A stretch of DNA of 64,000 nucleotides from JBDKUD01 sp050943315 (GCA_050943315.1 JBMNOY010000002.1:1-64000); one strand, 5' to 3'. Counted from the first letter of the stretch, positions 16,840 through 25,997 are shown. Numbers and translations: made by a program. Notes: generated by a model not told the origin, from the sequence alone.

Positions 16840-18343
16840 AACATCTGACAGCGCAACCATAGTAGGCCGGATGCTGCTAAAAGGCAAGCTGAAAGTGATT
16901 ACCCCTCTTATAATCGGCGGGGGCAGAAGCCTATACGGCGATAGTAATATCATTGTTCTTAAAGACGAAGCCGGGCGACCCTATATACCTTCTTCATCTA
17001 TCACCGGTGCTCTCAAGCATGCCTTCGAAGATTACCAGTATGTAGGCGACGAAACCAATTATGAAGAGAATAAACTCTGGTTTTGGGGTGGGAAATATAA
17101 GGTTGAGAAGAATGGTGAGAGTGTAACATACACCTGTCAAAGTGCCTTAGTAATTGCAGATATTATGATTTCAGAAGACTCTAAAGCTTTAGTTAGGTTG
17201 AGAGATGGAATAAAGATCGATCGCAAGACAGGCACAGTAGAATCGAGTAATAAGTTTGACTTTGAAATAGTAGAACCGGGAATTAGTTTTAACTTGGAAA
17301 TGGAAGTGGTAATTAGAAAGGCTTTTAACGACAAGATATTTAGAAATATTTTTGACTGGATTGCTGTTATTCTAAGTAGCGGAGAATTCGCTCTTGGTGC
17401 ACGAACGGGTCAGGGATTTGGACTCTGTAGGTTGGAAGATATAACTACCTATGAATTTAATTTTAATTACGAAAACAGGGATCATGTCATTGCCTGGTTA
17501 TCCAGGGACCCTTCAGCGGCACAGATTGAGTACGATCCTGCAAAGGTAAAGGTAACACTGCCCTTCCATCCTAGGTTCAAAACATTTCGTATTGAAGCGG
17601 TGTTTGCTGTAAAAAGCGCCCTGATAGTTGGTTCCTATCCTGGAGATACACAAGCACCTGATAAGGTACATATCAGCAGCCAAAATTATGAGGGTTCTGG
17701 AGAAATAGCTGTAGTGCCAGGAACCTCTCTGCGTGGTGCCATACGTTCCCGGGCTGAACGCATTGTCAAAACCCTGAACGGTAATAGTGATGTCTTAAAT
17801 AACCTTTTTGGCTGGGTGGATAGCGAGAAAGGCTCAACAGCGAAACCCATAAGAGGGAAAATACGAATAAAGGAAAAGCAAATACCTCAAAACACATACC
17901 GGGAAGAAATCCAACATCGCATACAGATTGACCGTTTTACCGGTGGAGTCATAGATGGCGCTTTCTTTGACAGTATGCCGATTTGGTCTAAGGAAAACAA
18001 TGATCCAATGGTTACTTTAGATCTCGAAATAAAGGACTTTGAAGATTGGGAAGCTGGTTTAATGTTGCTGGTCTTAAAAGACCTTTGGAACGGTGATCTA
18101 GCTGTTGGCGGGGAGAAAAACGTTGGGCGCGGAGTCCTGCAAGGGTTGTTCGCCATTATATCATTTGATGACCGGATAATTAAAATGCGGCAAGAGGGGG
18201 ACAATTTACTGCTCCACTATCAAGGTAATAATCCAAAGTGGGATGATAGTATTGCTGAGCTACTGGAGGAAAAGGTCGCCTCACTAATAAAGCATCTGGA
18301 AGAGAATAACACAAGCCGGAAAGAGGTGACGTCTAATGCTTAG
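16826..18343 (+). CDS. Double Cas7 backbone subunit (Cas7-2x, type III-D)
   Basis: A 505-residue fusion of two Cas7/Csm3-like RAMP domains. Domain 1 (about 12-225) has PLIIGGGRSLYGDSNIIVL and PYIPSSSITGALKHAF, closing with GARTGQGFGLCRL. Domain 2 (about 245-470) has VPGTSLRGAIRSRAERI, the thumb-like ENKQ-rich region, and GGEKNVGRGVLQGLF. Acidic residues in YGDSN and QAPDKV sit where catalytic Asp residues cut target RNA in related subunits. The ATG follows AAGGAGGGG and overlaps the previous gene by 14 bp. Such a tandem subunit is characteristic of III-D2/III-Dv complexes. Confidence 0.87.
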   Translation: MVHNKTSDSATIVGRMLLKGKLKVITPLIIGGGRSLYGDSNIIVLKDEAGRPYIPSSSITGALKHAFEDYQYVGDETNYEENKLWFWGGKYKVEKNGESVTYTCQSALVIADIMISEDSKALVRLRDGIKIDRKTGTVESSNKFDFEIVEPGISFNLEMEVVIRKAFNDKIFRNIFDWIAVILSSGEFALGARTGQGFGLCRLEDITTYEFNFNYENRDHVIAWLSRDPSAAQIEYDPAKVKVTLPFHPRFKTFRIEAVFAVKSALIVGSYPGDTQAPDKVHISSQNYEGSGEIAVVPGTSLRGAIRSRAERIVKTLNGNSDVLNNLFGWVDSEKGSTAKPIRGKIRIKEKQIPQNTYREEIQHRIQIDRFTGGVIDGAFFDSMPIWSKENNDPMVTLDLEIKDFEDWEAGLMLLVLKDLWNGDLAVGGEKNVGRGVLQGLFAIISFDDRIIKMRQEGDNLLLHYQGNNPKWDDSIAELLEEKVASLIKHLEENNTSRKEVTSNA

Positions 18344-18923
18344 CACTGCTCTGAAGTTGGTTAAACTTAAGGACGATATGCCATCATTACATAAAGGTAA
18401 CTGGGGTGATATTGAAGAACGAGTTAAAGCACGGTTCAAAGATACAAAAGCAACGACTTTTGTCATGATGCATCACGGCGTCTGTCTGGGAACATTTGAA
18501 GATGGTAAACTCGTGATGCCAGCCTTCCTACCTTTTCAACCGGAATATCTAAGGTCTCTGCGAGTTTTTGACCAGGACTGTGAATGTTATATATGGAAAA
18601 GTAGCATGGATGATAATGTATTTCGCCTTCGTGTACGGTTCGATGCGGAAGATAAAAACGGCAAGTTGGAAGCAATTGAAGCCCGCCAGCTGATATGGGG
18701 CACCCAGCTATCTGATGGAGATGACCAAGATTGGAAGGTGTTGAAGGAAAAAAGGGGGATTGAACTGCGAATACATAGTTCGCTTATTCCCGAAAATCAT
18801 ACTATAAATGAAAGAGAACGGTTCTGGCTAGTTACCAGAAACTATATTGGTTATACCCCGGTAGGACAAGCAGGATATGTGGATTGTCGATTTGTAAAAA
18901 TCGAATACGGGAGGGGGGAGTAG
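18336..18923 (+). CDS. csx19: Csx19 family protein
   Basis: A 195-residue protein of the Csx19 family (known as TIGR03984), which in type III-D operons lies between the double Cas7 and the insertion-bearing Cas7 and is part of, or loosely joined to, the effector complex. Recognisable stretches are TFVMMHHGVCLGTFEDG, ARQLIWGT and RNYIGY with a C-terminal strand VDCRFVKIEYG. The ATG follows AGAGGTGA and overlaps the previous stop by 8 bp. Its biochemical role is not established from the sequence. Confidence 0.8.
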   Translation: MLSTALKLVKLKDDMPSLHKGNWGDIEERVKARFKDTKATTFVMMHHGVCLGTFEDGKLVMPAFLPFQPEYLRSLRVFDQDCECYIWKSSMDDNVFRLRVRFDAEDKNGKLEAIEARQLIWGTQLSDGDDQDWKVLKEKRGIELRIHSSLIPENHTINERERFWLVTRNYIGYTPVGQAGYVDCRFVKIEYGRGE

Positions 18924-18924
18924 G

Positions 18925-21219
18925 ATGCAAAAAGCTGTGATTAAACAGTTTAGACTTAAAAGAGATTTGGCTGAATTAGCGTTGATTGTGGGCGGAAATA
19001 CCATTAGATATACAGTGAACGTAAATGTTGAAGACGTAAACCTGTTGAAACCAAAAAAAGAATGTGAATTTGAGGCGAAGGGCAAGACACTGGTTAAATT
19101 ATTTGTAGAGGGAAAAGAAATAACCTTGGATAAGATTGACCAGCCTGAAAAACCTAGGCCCAGTGAGGTTAAAAAACAGAATTCCGAAAATAACATTGGG
19201 AAGCAGAATCGCAATAAAAACAGGGGCAAGGAAAGTGCTCGCTCGAACACTCAAGAATCAGGAGAAAGTGCCAAGGTTCCCTATAATTTTGTCCCTATAA
19301 ATAAATTTGTGATTCCTGCGGATACAATACCTGAGTTCGATTGTTACCATAGCCATCGGTACACTGGCTATATTGATTTGGAGATAGAAGCATTAACCCC
19401 CTTGTATATAAGGGACACCTATACCCGGAAGGAAGAAATTTTGGCTAATCAAGCGGCGGAAGCCTGCAAAGAATGCAAAGATAAAAATTGTGATAAATGT
19501 GATTATGCTAAGCATAGGGTAAACCCGGATTTCTTTGCTCCCGGTGGAATTCCGAAAATACCCGGCAGTAGCTTACGAGGAATGGTGCGTAATCTGGTCG
19601 AGATTGTCAGTTATAGCAAAATGGAATTCACGGAAAAAGAAAGACGGTTTTATTACAGAAAGGTAACAAACTCAGGAAGATATCAGAGATGGATGATTAA
19701 GCGTGAGGGTGGAAGATTGCGCCCGGCAGCCGAAGCGGGCTGGCTGAAGGAGGAGCACGGTAAATATTATATATATCCGTTGGAAAAGCAGCAGATATAT
19801 AGAATTCATGCTGAAGCTAAAACCGAAGACAAACAAAAAGCGAATGAATCAAAGTGGGAAATTGTAACGGTAAATGATGAGGGAAAACAAGTCACTCAAC
19901 TGCGTATTGGATTTAATTTTTATCCAGTTTCTTTTAATCCAGCGGACACAAAAGTTCGTCATGGAAGCATAAAGCCACAATATGCCATACTTGATAAGGA
20001 ATGTTTTGAATTAGAACATGATAAGGCTGATTCGGATAACAGATATGAAAAGGGCTATTTAATACTATCGGGCAGCATAGGCAAAAAGCATCTGCACCCG
20101 GTTATTCATTGTCCTAGAAATGAAGGAGAGATAGAAATTGACCGGAATATAATAAAGAGCTACGAAGGAGACATAAGCAGGGAGCCTAAAGCAAACCTGC
20201 TCAAGATGCTTGAAGAAAATGCTGATGGGGTTCCTTGTTTCTATATCAAGGATAGTAAAGGCAACATAAAGTCGTTTGGGCATACACCTATATTTCGGCT
20301 TGCATATGACAAACAAGTGAAGGATCATATACCGGAAAAGAATAGAGAATTCGAGGGTATAGACATAGCTACAGCCATATTTGGTAATGAAGATAAATTC
20401 TCTGGAAGAGTATTTTTCGAAGATGCGACGATGATCAAAAATGCTGGACAATATCCTGCATTGTCACCCAGAGTTCTGTCAACTCCAAAGCCTACTACTG
20501 TGCAGCATTACTTGGTTCAAAAAGGCGAAAAGATGGCGGACTGGAATGACGACACTTATATCCGGGGGTACAAGCTTTACTGGCATCGGATGACTCCACA
20601 AAAAGGTGATTATCAGTGGGAGGCTACCGAGAGAGAAAAGGAAAAAGCAAAATCGCAATTGACCTTAATTAGACCGGTACGAGAAGGAACGATATTTTCA
20701 GGGCGAATCCGTTTTGAAAACCTGTCCGATGTTGAGTTAGGGGCTTTAATGTTTGTTATGGATTTGCCGTCGGAGTGTGCTCACAAAATTGGTATGGGGA
20801 AACCTTTGGGATTGGGATCGATTCGCATAAAACCCACGCTGGTAATCAGTAATCGTACCGGAGACAGCGCTGGCAACGCTGGCAGGTACGAAAAGCTATT
20901 TGATAATAAACAATGGTATTTGCCTATTGATGAAGAAGTTGATAAAGACTTTAAAGCCGAATTTTCAAGATATATTTGGGCTGCCCTTCCCGATGAAGAA
21001 AAGGCAGGGGCTAACTATTTTAATGATTTGTGGTCAATTCCGCATATGAGAGAATTATGGGCTATGTTGCAATATGATAAGGAACACATGGAAAGTTCCG
21101 ACTGGCTAGAAAAAACCCGTTATATGGAAATTGAGCGTGAGGGAGTTCCTGCCAGAGAGAAGAATGAATTCAGGGGGCAGTTTTTACCAGCTCCCAGCAA
21201 AATACTAAATGGGAAATAG
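18925..21219 (+). CDS. Cas7 with large insertion and N-terminal extension (type III-D RAMP)
   Basis: A 764-residue RAMP protein of the TIGR03986-like kind. Residues 1-75 look like a small beta-barrel domain, and residues 75-120 are a polar, basic linker (KQNRNKNRGKES). The Cas7 core follows with ALTPLYIRDTYTRKEE, a four-Cys zinc-type cluster CKECKDKNCDKC at about 190, and PKIPGSSLRGMVRNLVE. A long insertion separates these from the C-terminal core, which ends with MGKPLGLGSIRIKP. This is the 'Cas7-insertion' subunit of type III-Dv complexes, expected at the far end of the backbone. It is the last gene of the operon. Confidence 0.82.
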   Translation: MQKAVIKQFRLKRDLAELALIVGGNTIRYTVNVNVEDVNLLKPKKECEFEAKGKTLVKLFVEGKEITLDKIDQPEKPRPSEVKKQNSENNIGKQNRNKNRGKESARSNTQESGESAKVPYNFVPINKFVIPADTIPEFDCYHSHRYTGYIDLEIEALTPLYIRDTYTRKEEILANQAAEACKECKDKNCDKCDYAKHRVNPDFFAPGGIPKIPGSSLRGMVRNLVEIVSYSKMEFTEKERRFYYRKVTNSGRYQRWMIKREGGRLRPAAEAGWLKEEHGKYYIYPLEKQQIYRIHAEAKTEDKQKANESKWEIVTVNDEGKQVTQLRIGFNFYPVSFNPADTKVRHGSIKPQYAILDKECFELEHDKADSDNRYEKGYLILSGSIGKKHLHPVIHCPRNEGEIEIDRNIIKSYEGDISREPKANLLKMLEENADGVPCFYIKDSKGNIKSFGHTPIFRLAYDKQVKDHIPEKNREFEGIDIATAIFGNEDKFSGRVFFEDATMIKNAGQYPALSPRVLSTPKPTTVQHYLVQKGEKMADWNDDTYIRGYKLYWHRMTPQKGDYQWEATEREKEKAKSQLTLIRPVREGTIFSGRIRFENLSDVELGALMFVMDLPSECAHKIGMGKPLGLGSIRIKPTLVISNRTGDSAGNAGRYEKLFDNKQWYLPIDEEVDKDFKAEFSRYIWAALPDEEKAGANYFNDLWSIPHMRELWAMLQYDKEHMESSDWLEKTRYMEIEREGVPAREKNEFRGQFLPAPSKILNGK

Positions 21220-21520
21220 AATAACTTACTCTTATATACAATAGGGGCTGGGATTTTCAGGTCATAATATCCGTCAGCATTTGGACATTTTACACCGTCT
21301 ATTGCCGGACATTATGGGTTAGCAGTTACAACCTCTCAGGAATTGAACCCAGGAAGATGAAAAACTAGCGTAGCGGCCAGGTCCGTTTTTAGCGCACCTA
21401 CCACACAGCCCAATGTCTAACATTAGCAAAAACCATGCATAAATATCTTAGTGCCTGTTTAAGGTAAGAACACGGGAATCGGTTGATAGCCCGTGTCTAC
21501 TTTTTTTAACGGAGGATTAC
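21220..21520. other. Gene-free gap after the type III operon; possible insertion-sequence remnant
   Basis: No gene is visible in these 301 bp. Two copies of GGACATT (near 21287 and 21311) in a segment that reads like a multi-site transposon end suggest a decayed IS terminus, perhaps IS21-like, but I cannot confirm it. A hairpin followed by a T-run lies at 21470-21505. The segment separates the CRISPR island from chromosomal genes. Confidence 0.35.
21470..21507 (+). terminator. Hairpin with T-run upstream of msrAB
   Basis: The arms ACACGGG (21470-21476) and CCCGTGT (21490-21496) are followed by TACTTTTTTT. It could end transcription from the type III operon or lie in the leader of msrAB, whose ribosome binding site follows at once. 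Confidence 0.6.
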
Positions 21521-22513
21521 ATGATGACAGAGAATGCTAAGACTTATGAGCAAGCAACATTTGCCGGCGGATGTTTTTGGTGCATGGTAGCGCCCTTTGA
21601 ACGGCTGGACGGGGTAATCAGTGTAGTATCAGGTTATACGGGAGGCAGCTCGGAGAAGCCTACATATAAAGAGGTTTGTTCTGGCGGTACCGGGCATATG
21701 GAAGCGGTACAGGTCACCTATGACCCCGAGAGAGTAACTTATAATGAACTTTTGAATGTTTTTTGGCAACAAATTGACCCTACAGATGCAGGCGGACAGT
21801 TTTATGACCGGGGGGAATCATATCGAACAGCCATATTCTACCACAATGAAAAACAGAAGATTCAAGCTGAAGCCTCAAAACAATCCCTGGATAAAAGCGG
21901 CCGCTTCAAAAAACCAATTGCCACCCTTATTATGCCCGCAGGTCCATTTTATCCCGCTGAGGAATACCATCAGGATTACCACTCGAAAAATCCGCAACAC
22001 TATAGCCAATATCGTAAAGCTTCCGGCCGGGATGCCTTTATTGAAAAACACTGGGGAAAAGATAAAAATTTGTCTTATGAACAGCAAAAGAAAAAGCTGT
22101 CGGCTTTGCAGTATGAGGTAACACAGAATAACGGTACCGAGCAGCCCTTTAATAATGAGTATTGGAACCATACGGAAGAAGGCATATATGTTGATGTCGT
22201 ATCCGGTGAGCCCCTTTTTAGTTCTCGGGATAAATTTGCATCCGGATGTGGATGGCCCAGTTTTAGTGCCCCCCTGGTCCCCGAAAACATCCAGGAAAAA
22301 ACTGACCGAAGTTACAATATGCTTCGTACCGAAGTTCGCAGCAAAGGAGCTGATTCGCATTTAGGGCATGTTTTTGATGATGGACCAGCCCCTACCGGTT
22401 TACGCTATTGTATAAATTCGGCGGCATTGCGTTTTATTCCTAAAGAGAACCTGATCCGGGAAGGGTACGGGGAGTTTATGTACTTATTTAATGAGAATAA
22501 TGAAAAGGCTTAA
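21521..22513 (+). CDS. msrAB: Bifunctional peptide-methionine sulfoxide reductase MsrAB
   Basis: A 330-residue fusion. The N-terminal MsrA domain carries the catalytic motif AGGCFWCMVAPFE and the EYHQDYHSKNP segment; it reduces the S form of methionine sulfoxide. The C-terminal MsrB domain has GCGWPSFSAP, SHLGHVFDDGP and the catalytic Cys in LRYCINSAALRF; it reduces the R form. The MsrB zinc Cys pairs are not evident, as in zinc-free MsrB types. The product is cytoplasmic and repairs oxidised proteins, which is useful to an anaerobe meeting oxygen. GGAGG precedes the paired ATGs. It appears monocistronic. Confidence 0.95.
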   Translation: MMTENAKTYEQATFAGGCFWCMVAPFERLDGVISVVSGYTGGSSEKPTYKEVCSGGTGHMEAVQVTYDPERVTYNELLNVFWQQIDPTDAGGQFYDRGESYRTAIFYHNEKQKIQAEASKQSLDKSGRFKKPIATLIMPAGPFYPAEEYHQDYHSKNPQHYSQYRKASGRDAFIEKHWGKDKNLSYEQQKKKLSALQYEVTQNNGTEQPFNNEYWNHTEEGIYVDVVSGEPLFSSRDKFASGCGWPSFSAPLVPENIQEKTDRSYNMLRTEVRSKGADSHLGHVFDDGPAPTGLRYCINSAALRFIPKENLIREGYGEFMYLFNENNEKA

Positions 22514-22707
22514 AGTATAAAAATTCACAATTATTGATAATAATATTCAATATGTTAAACTTAAATTATCAGAGTAATGAACGTTTAGATTAATAAAGGA
22601 GGTACAGCAGCTTAAAAGTTAACATTAATTAGCAATCAGGTATTTGGATTCTCAGACAAATGCAGCAAAAGTATTGTTATTGGTATTCAGCAAGGAAGGT
22701 GAATGTC

Positions 22708-24609
22708 GTGGATCTAAGAGACCTTATTGACCTTAGTTTTTTGCAGGAATTTCAGGACAATTTTGCCATGTGTGTGGGTGTTGCCAGTTTGACCGAAGAT
22801 GCACAGGGTAATGCCTTGACTCAGCCCAGTTGTTTTACTGATTTCTGCAATCTCTTGCGTACCACTGAAATCGGACTGAGCAGGTGCCACCAGTGTGAGA
22901 TACGGGGTGGAGAGATGGCCGCCCGCACTGGTAAACCCGCTGTTTACCAGTGTCATGCCGGACTGGTTGATTTTGCAGCACCTATAATGCTGGAAGGAAA
23001 GCAGATAGGAGCAATATTTGGCGGACAGATTTTGACCGATCCCCCGGATAAAAAGAAGTTTGGTAAGATAGCCCGGAAAATTGGTTTTGATGTTGACAAA
23101 TGTATGGCCGCTGTAGATAAAATTCCGGTCATGCCCGAGAAGAATGTTCAACTGGCTGCTAATGCTCTCCTGTCTGTCGCCAATACCTTTTCTAAGCTGG
23201 CCTATCAAAAACTAAAGCTACAAAAATGGAACCGGGAACTGGTTCTGGCTAATAACCGTCTTAATAATATTTTTAAGACCATGTCAGATGGAGTCCTCAT
23301 TATTGATAATCAGGGAATGGTAAAACAAGTTAATAAGGTTGTGGAAGAGATATTTGGCAAACCCGGATCAGAGCTGGTTAACAGGTCAATCCGGGAATTA
23401 GTTGGCGGCAAGGCTTTGTGTGCGGAAAAGCTGTTAAGTCGGCAGGAATCCTATACTGATATTGAAGTACTGGTGGATAGCAGTGTAGGACGGATTCACT
23501 GTTTATCTTCGGGAACTCCGATTAAGGATGACCAGGGCATTGTATCCGGCGGAGCTATTTTACTCCGTCCTATTGAAAAGATCCAGAAGCTGATAAACCG
23601 CTTCAGCGGAGCGCAGGCTTCTTTCCGGTTTGATGATATTATTGGCGAATCTCCGGTTCTGTTAAAAACCATACGTATGGCTTCACTGGCGGCCGCTGGA
23701 AAGTCTAATATTCTGCTGGAGGGTGAAAGTGGTACCGGAAAAGAGGTCTTTGCCCAGGCTATACATAACCAGAGTTCACGCAGCAGAGGACCTTTTGTGG
23801 CAGTAAACTGTGGAGCTATTCCGCGCGAGCTGATAGCCAGCGAGTTGTTTGGATATGCTGAGGGTGCCTTTACCGGTGCTAAAAGGGGCGGTCGACCAGG
23901 TAAGTTTGAGCTATCCTCGGGGGGTACGCTCTTTTTGGACGAAATAGGGGATATGCCTTTAGATCAGCAGGTGGCGCTCCTAAGGGTTTTGCAGGAACGC
24001 AGTGTTACCCGTATAGGTGATGACAAGGTTATTCCGGTCGATGTACGTATTATTTGTGCTACCAATAAGGATTTGGCCCAAGAAGTGGAAAAAGGCAACT
24101 TCCGTCAGGACCTCTATTATCGCTTAAATGTGGTTTCACTTAAGATTCCGGCTTTAAGGCAACGTCGCGAGGATATTCCGCTGCTTTTTAATCATATGCT
24201 GAAATCTATCGGCTATGAATGGCGCAGCCGGGTAAAATATGTTGAGCCTGAGGTTATGGATTTACTCGTTAACTATGATTGGCCCGGAAATGTACGGGAG
24301 CTGCAGAATGTAGTGGAGAGAATAGTCAGTATTACCGATGGGGATACCATAAGACTTGAGCATCTCCCCGACTCAATTGTACCGCATCATGAGGGTAGTG
24401 CTGATGAATTTCCTCAATACCTGCCATTTGAAGTTCAAGGTTATCCTCTGCGGGGGAAGAGAAAGTTGCAGTATCAGAGACGGGAGAGCCAAAGAATTGT
24501 CAGCCTTTTGGACGAGTGTGGTGGTAATATAAGTCAGGTAGCTCGGGAAATGGGTATTTCGCGCAGCACTCTGTACAGGAAAATGCAGCAATATAATATT
24601 GGTAATTAA
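22708..24609 (+). CDS. PocR-PAS sigma-54 interaction activator
   Basis: A regulator of about 633 residues starting at GTG 22708, which follows AAGGAAGGTG by 8 bases. The order is a PocR-type ligand domain (about 3-165) with Cys residues in RCHQCEIRGG and YQCHAGL, a PAS domain (about 190-300), an AAA+ domain with Walker A GESGTGKE (about 338) and the sigma-54 contact loop GAFTGAKRGG, then a Fis-type helix-turn-helix at the C-terminus (GNISQVAREMGISRSTLYRK). It should activate sigma-54 promoters in response to a small molecule. The target genes are not evident nearby. Confidence 0.92.
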   Translation: MDLRDLIDLSFLQEFQDNFAMCVGVASLTEDAQGNALTQPSCFTDFCNLLRTTEIGLSRCHQCEIRGGEMAARTGKPAVYQCHAGLVDFAAPIMLEGKQIGAIFGGQILTDPPDKKKFGKIARKIGFDVDKCMAAVDKIPVMPEKNVQLAANALLSVANTFSKLAYQKLKLQKWNRELVLANNRLNNIFKTMSDGVLIIDNQGMVKQVNKVVEEIFGKPGSELVNRSIRELVGGKALCAEKLLSRQESYTDIEVLVDSSVGRIHCLSSGTPIKDDQGIVSGGAILLRPIEKIQKLINRFSGAQASFRFDDIIGESPVLLKTIRMASLAAAGKSNILLEGESGTGKEVFAQAIHNQSSRSRGPFVAVNCGAIPRELIASELFGYAEGAFTGAKRGGRPGKFELSSGGTLFLDEIGDMPLDQQVALLRVLQERSVTRIGDDKVIPVDVRIICATNKDLAQEVEKGNFRQDLYYRLNVVSLKIPALRQRREDIPLLFNHMLKSIGYEWRSRVKYVEPEVMDLLVNYDWPGNVRELQNVVERIVSITDGDTIRLEHLPDSIVPHHEGSADEFPQYLPFEVQGYPLRGKRKLQYQRRESQRIVSLLDECGGNISQVAREMGISRSTLYRKMQQYNIGN

Positions 24610-24725
24610 GGATATAATTACTAGAAACCCGCCAGATTCAGCCATTGCTGAATAGATAGTGAATTGACTTTCGGAATAATTGCTTAATAAAATATTAAAT
24701 ACCTATGACGGCTGATGCTTAAGAT

Positions 24726-24755
24726 GCCCCCGGGGCCAATCCGGGGGCTATGTTT
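24726..24755. terminator. GC-rich hairpin between convergent genes
   Basis: The arms GCCCCCGG (24726-24733) and CCGGGGGC (24741-24748) form a strong stem between the sigma-54 activator and the convergent SDR gene. Only a weak T-run (TGTTTTG) follows on the plus strand. Confidence 0.6.
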
Positions 24756-24794
24756 TGCTACAGTATGGTTATGCGTTTTAGTAAAAGCTTAGAA

Positions 24795-25616
24795 TTAGCA
24801 ACAGCATCCGCCGTCCACATTTATAGTCTGACCGGTAACATGCGGGTTATCAATAAAGAATAATACTGCCGCCGCCATATCTTCCGGAGTTTGATCTATT
24901 CCTTGGGGAATCATTGCTGCTACATTACGTTTGTAGCTTTCTTCGCGGGTTTCACCAGGTAATTTCAAGGAGTCGGCCAGATCGATCCACATCTGGGTCG
25001 GAACAATACCAGGCGCCACAGTATTTACGGTTATACCGTCATGCAGTAATTCTTTGGCTAGAGAAATGCTAAAGCCGATTACTGCGAACTTGGAAGCGCA
25101 GTAGTGGGCCAGGTTGGCATAACCAGATTTTCCGGCGATGGAGGAGAAGTTAATGATTCTGCCTTCGCCTTGTTTTTTCATTTGTTCGATAACTGCCTGG
25201 TCAACCAGGAAAGTACCCTTGGCATTAGTGTTTACAACTGAATCCCAGTCTTCTTCCGTCAGGTCTACTACTGGTTTGCAGGTAATAAGTCCGGCCACAT
25301 GAACCAGGTAATCAATTCTGCCAAAGGCATTCAAAGTCTCTTTAACCATATTTTTTACACTGGCCGGTTTAGTCACATCAGTTTCAATCGCTATTGCATC
25401 TACACCTTTGGCCTTCAATTCTTCGCAGACTTTTTTGGCTGCTGTGAAGCCACCGATATTCTTGGTCTTGTACTGGTTGGCTGTCAGATCTACAAAGTCG
25501 GCTGCAGCAATGGCGATTTTGTCGACACCTCTGCCTGCCAGGGCTTCAACTACACCTTTACCAATACCTGTTCCGCCGCCTGTAACTAATGCTACTTTTC
25601 CTTTTAGTGACGTCAT
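24795..25616 (-). CDS. Short-chain dehydrogenase/reductase
   Basis: A 273-residue SDR oxidoreductase from the ATG at 25616, which AAAGGAG precedes; upstream codons to 25655 are unlikely to be used. It has the NAD(P)-binding TGGGTGIGKG, an Asp at the end of a later strand, and the catalytic Ser (NFSSIAG) with Tyr and Lys (HYCASK). The usual NNAG motif reads HVAG. An insert at about 35-55 (FVDLTANQYKTKNIGG) lengthens the cofactor region. The C-terminus ends in three Cys after NVDGG, which is unusual. It resembles 3-oxoacyl or hydroxyacyl-CoA reductases; the substrate is unknown. Confidence 0.88.
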   Translation of the reverse strand: MTSLKGKVALVTGGGTGIGKGVVEALAGRGVDKIAIAAADFVDLTANQYKTKNIGGFTAAKKVCEELKAKGVDAIAIETDVTKPASVKNMVKETLNAFGRIDYLVHVAGLITCKPVVDLTEEDWDSVVNTNAKGTFLVDQAVIEQMKKQGEGRIINFSSIAGKSGYANLAHYCASKFAVIGFSISLAKELLHDGITVNTVAPGIVPTQMWIDLADSLKLPGETREESYKRNVAAMIPQGIDQTPEDMAAAVLFFIDNPHVTGQTINVDGGCCC

Positions 25617-25997
25617 AACTAAAACTCCTTTCATAATCAATTTTATAACAGGCAAGTGGGAGAACCCCTTTTTCTGTTTGACTATAATACTAGCAATTAG
25701 TGTGCCAGGTAGGAGTAAAAAACCTAATATTAAATATTAGACTAGTAAAACACCGGGTTAACAGTATGTTTTGACGGTTGAAGCCGGCAACCCGTATATA
25801 CAGAGCACTTGTACGTGAAAGTGCAAGCGACAGATTGGTACAGGTGGTGTCCCAAAGCTGTACCGTATTTGTACCATGACCTGTCGTGCTCTGCTAACTA
25901 TTTCCATAGCCCAGTTGACACTATTACTTTTTTGGTATATCAATATATTACATGCTTGGAAACTAATAGATTTAATAATTAGAAGGGAGCAGGTAGA
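25617..25997. other. Divergent intergenic region with a branched inverted-repeat structure at 25801-25893
   Basis: No gene is seen in these 381 bp. The outer arms CAGAGCAC (25801-25808) and GTGCTCTG (25886-25893) enclose a small hairpin (CTTGTAC...GTGCAAG, 25808-25827) and a second stem (CGACAG with CTGTCG, and GGTAC with GTACC). Together they could fold as a three-way junction of about 93 nt on either strand. It may be an untranslated RNA element, an operator, or a miniature mobile element. A promoter for the AIM24 gene follows. Confidence 0.45.
25915..25943 (+). promoter_or_regulatory. Predicted sigma-A promoter of the AIM24-family gene
   Basis: TTGACA (25915-25920), a 17-bp spacer and TATCAA (25938-25943) lie about 55 bp before the start codon. 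The -35 box is consensus; the -10 box is only partly so. Confidence 0.5.

Noticed and set aside
18463..18675. Minus-strand ORFs inside the type III operon genes
   Set aside because: They are shadows of well-supported plus-strand genes with ribosome binding sites and recognised domains.
22660..22707. Upstream ATG start for the sigma-54 activator
   Set aside because: The GTG at 22708 has a well-spaced AAGGAAGGTG; the upstream ATG has no good site and its codons do not match the domain start.
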